From Bradyrhizobium sp. AZCC 2176 (GTDB lineage Bacteria; Pseudomonadota; Alphaproteobacteria; Rhizobiales; Xanthobacteraceae): a stretch of 64,000 nt of DNA. Where the stretch lies: the NCBI RefSeq assembly GCF_036924645.1, contig NZ_JAZHRX010000001.1, forward strand, positions 6,413,501-6,477,500. The letters run 5' to 3'. Positions within the stretch are counted from its first letter, which is position 1, and every line of letters starts with the position of its first letter. Below the pieces are notes generated by a model, which made no database searches, had not been told where the DNA came from, and worked only from the letters and a program-made list of their open reading frames with translations. Positions 62,318-64,000 of the stretch are shown here, piece by piece. Position numbers and translations under genes: made by a program.

Positions 62318-62791
62318 TCATCCCCGCGCCCGCATCAGGCGGCCCTTTTCCCGGCCCCAGTCGCGTTTCTTTTCGCTCTCGCGCTTGTCGTGCAGCTTCT
62401 TGCCCTTGGCAATCGCCAGCAGCAGCTTGGCGCGACCGCGTTCGTTGAAATAGAGTTTGAGCGGGATCAGCGTCATGCCCTCGCGATCGACCGCGCCCAT
62501 CAGCTTGTTGATCTGCTTTCGGTGCAGCAACAGCTTGCGCGGCCGCTTCGGCTCATGGTTGAAGCGGTTGGCCTGCAGATATTCCGGGATATTGGCGTTG
62601 ATCAGCCAGATCTCGCCGTCCTTGGAATCCGCATAGGATTCCGCAATTGTTGTCTTGCCGTTGCGGATCGACTTCACTTCGGTGCCGGTCAGCGAGATGC
62701 CGGCCTCGATCGTGTCCTCGATCGCGTAGTTGAACCGGGCCTTGCGGTTTTCGGCGACAACCTTGATCGGGCGCTCGTTCTTGTCCGCCAC
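62318..62791 (-). CDS. smpB: SsrA-binding protein
   Basis: The 157-residue protein carries tmRNA to stalled ribosomes. It has the N-terminal [20 protein letters not shown], the core [20 protein letters not shown] and the basic tail [20 protein letters not shown] that enters the empty mRNA channel. Only one base separates it from mscL upstream. The tmRNA gene is not in this window. Confidence 0.96.
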   Translation of the reverse strand: MADKNERPIKVVAENRKARFNYAIEDTIEAGISLTGTEVKSIRNGKTTIAESYADSKDGEIWLINANIPEYLQANRFNHEPKRPRKLLLHRKQINKLMGAVDREGMTLIPLKLYFNERGRAKLLLAIAKGKKLHDKRESEKKRDWGREKGRLMRARG

Positions 62792-62792
62792 G

Positions 62793-63203
62793 TTAGCCCT
62801 TCTTGAGGAGATCGCGGATCTCGGTCAGCAGTTCTTCCTGCCTGGTAAGCTTCGGCGCCGGCGCGGCTTCGTCCTTGCGCTTCAGCTTGTTCATGGCACG
62901 AATGACCATGAACAGCACGAACGCGATGATGAGGAAGTTCAGCATCAGCGTCAGGAAATTGCCCCAAGCCAGTACGGCGCCCTGCTTTTTGGCGTCGGCC
63001 AGATTGGTCGCCGTCACCGACTTCGACAGACCCGTGAAATAATTGGAGAAGTCGAGACCGCCGGTAATCGCGCCGATGATCGGCATGATGACGTCGCCGA
63101 CCAGCGAAGTGACGATGGCGCCGAAGGCCGCACCGATGATGACGCCGACAGCGAGGTCGACGACGTTACCCTTCATCGCAAATTCGCGGAATTCCTTCAG
63201 CAT
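62793..63203 (-). CDS. mscL: Large-conductance mechanosensitive channel
   Basis: The 136-residue membrane channel opens under high tension to release solutes. It starts [20 protein letters not shown] with the N-terminal helix and first membrane segment [20 protein letters not shown]. The second membrane segment is [20 protein letters not shown], and the cytoplasmic helix ends [17 protein letters not shown]. It lies between dapA and smpB on one strand. Confidence 0.96.
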   Translation of the reverse strand: MLKEFREFAMKGNVVDLAVGVIIGAAFGAIVTSLVGDVIMPIIGAITGGLDFSNYFTGLSKSVTATNLADAKKQGAVLAWGNFLTLMLNFLIIAFVLFMVIRAMNKLKRKDEAAPAPKLTRQEELLTEIRDLLKKG

Positions 63204-63248
63204 GTTGGCTTCCCCTCTTCGTTCGTCAGGCGAAGTGAGTCGTCCCCC

Positions 63249-64000
63249 TTAATTAATCAGGCCGGCATGCACCATGGCGCTGCGCACGGCGACCCGCGTC
63301 GGCTCGGACACCGGCACCATCGGCAGCCGCAGCTTCTCGTCGATCTTGCCGAGCAGCGAAAGCGCGTATTTCACCGGCGCCGGATTGCTTTCGATGAAGA
63401 GGTTGTTGTGCAGCGGCATCAGCTTGTCATGCAGCTTGAGCGCGGTGGCGTGATCACCCTTCTGCCAGGCCGCGTGGAATTCCGAGCAGAGCCGCGGCGC
63501 GACGTTTGATGTGACCGAGATGCAGCCATGGCCGCCATGCGCCATGTAGCCGAGGATGGTGGCGTCCTCGCCCGACAATTGGTTGAAGTCCTCGCCCATC
63601 GCCGCGCGCTGCTGCGACACCCGCACCATGCTCGCGGTCGCATCCTTCACGCCGGCGATATTCTTCAGTTCGAACAGCCGCGTCATGGTCTCGACCGACA
63701 TGTCGATCACCGAACGGCCGGGGATGTTGTAGATGATGATCGGAATCCCGATCGCATCGTTGATCGCCTTGAAGTGCTGGTACATGCCTTCCTGGGTCGG
63801 CTTGTTGTAGTACGGCGTCACCACCAGCACGGCGTCCGCGCCCGCCTTCTCCGCGTGCTCGGCGAGCTCGACGGCCTCCTTGGTCGAATTGGAGCCTGCG
63901 CCCGCAATGACAGGCGCCCGCCCCTTGGCTTCGTCGATGCACCATTCGACGACGCGCTTGTGCTCGTCATGGCTCAAGGTGGGGCTTTCGCCGGTCGTGC
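63249..64000 (-). CDS. dapA: 4-hydroxy-tetrahydrodipicolinate synthase, N-terminus beyond the window
   Basis: The visible 250 residues cover most of this lysine-pathway enzyme, which condenses pyruvate with aspartate semialdehyde. Before the internal ATG at 63977 the frame continues as [15 protein letters not shown] to the window edge, so the start lies outside. The Schiff-base Lys is in [12 protein letters not shown], and YNIPGRSV holds the catalytic Tyr. The stop at 63249 is 45 bases before mscL. Confidence 0.95.
   Translation of the reverse strand, partial: TTGESPTLSHDEHKRVVEWCIDEAKGRAPVIAGAGSNSTKEAVELAEHAEKAGADAVLVVTPYYNKPTQEGMYQHFKAINDAIGIPIIIYNIPGRSVIDMSVETMTRLFELKNIAGVKDATASMVRVSQQRAAMGEDFNQLSGEDATILGYMAHGGHGCISVTSNVAPRLCSEFHAAWQKGDHATALKLHDKLMPLHNNLFIESNPAPVKYALSLLGKIDEKLRLPMVPVSEPTRVAVRSAMVHAGLIN

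Overview
The window looks like chromosomal DNA of a Bradyrhizobium-like alphaproteobacterium (order Rhizobiales). GC content is high. The gene order dapA-mscL-smpB and rsh-pdxJ-acpS-lepB-rnc-era-recO-parC is rhizobial. The HemB has the Asp-rich metal site known from Bradyrhizobium. Intergenic gaps are full of hairpin repeats that I recognise from memory as common in that genus. This assignment is inference; no database search was possible.

Layout. 1-8.4 kb is accessory: a VOC protein and a secreted cupin, about 800 bp of repeats, an MFS carrier, a secreted RTX-like protein with unusual 17-residue repeats, a CPYC flavoprotein divergent from an Rrf2 regulator, and a compact operon of an Xre/MbcA-type antitoxin, a RES-domain toxin and a peptide-deformylase-like protein that has lost key catalytic residues. 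8.4-12.6 kb holds a SWIM-SNF2 helicase, two decayed fragments of the guaA 3' end (probable integration scars) and an amidase whose C-terminus runs into one scar. 13-16.8 kb has a phosphatase, small membrane or secreted proteins, a GAF-adenylate cyclase and two small unknown genes. 16.8-22.1 kb is a carbohydrate-type ABC transporter operon behind three tandem palindromes, next to an LdtR-like MarR regulator. 22.6-31.6 kb holds hemB, an RDD protein, the Leu/Phe-type aminoacyl-tRNA-protein transferase, a hybrid histidine kinase, mntH and an MFS carrier.

31.6-38.6 kb begins with a second cyclase and continues into a divergent arsenic locus. One arm is arsR, a thioredoxin-type arsC, an aquaglyceroporin and a glutaredoxin-type arsC; the other is a second arsR, a flavoprotein with a Cys-rich tail, an MFS remnant, an intact MFS and a frameshifted RidA gene. 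38.6-48.7 kb contains EamA and TauE/SafE carriers, two CDF metal exporters (DmeF-like and CzcD-like) and a chromate cluster. The rhodanese-ChrB/chrA operon and a DUF1259 gene share nearly the same 5' leader, with a hairpin and a conserved short upstream reading frame.

48.9-64 kb is core genome on the minus strand (parC, recO, era, rnc, lepB, acpS, pdxJ, rsh, rpoZ, smpB, mscL, partial dapA), interrupted by plus-strand NYN and family 5 uracil-DNA glycosylase genes and a peroxiredoxin gene.

Together the accessory genes point to life with metal and metalloid stress (As, Cr, Mn, Co/Ni/Zn) and past island insertion at guaA. No rRNA, tRNA, CRISPR array, transposase or integrase was seen.
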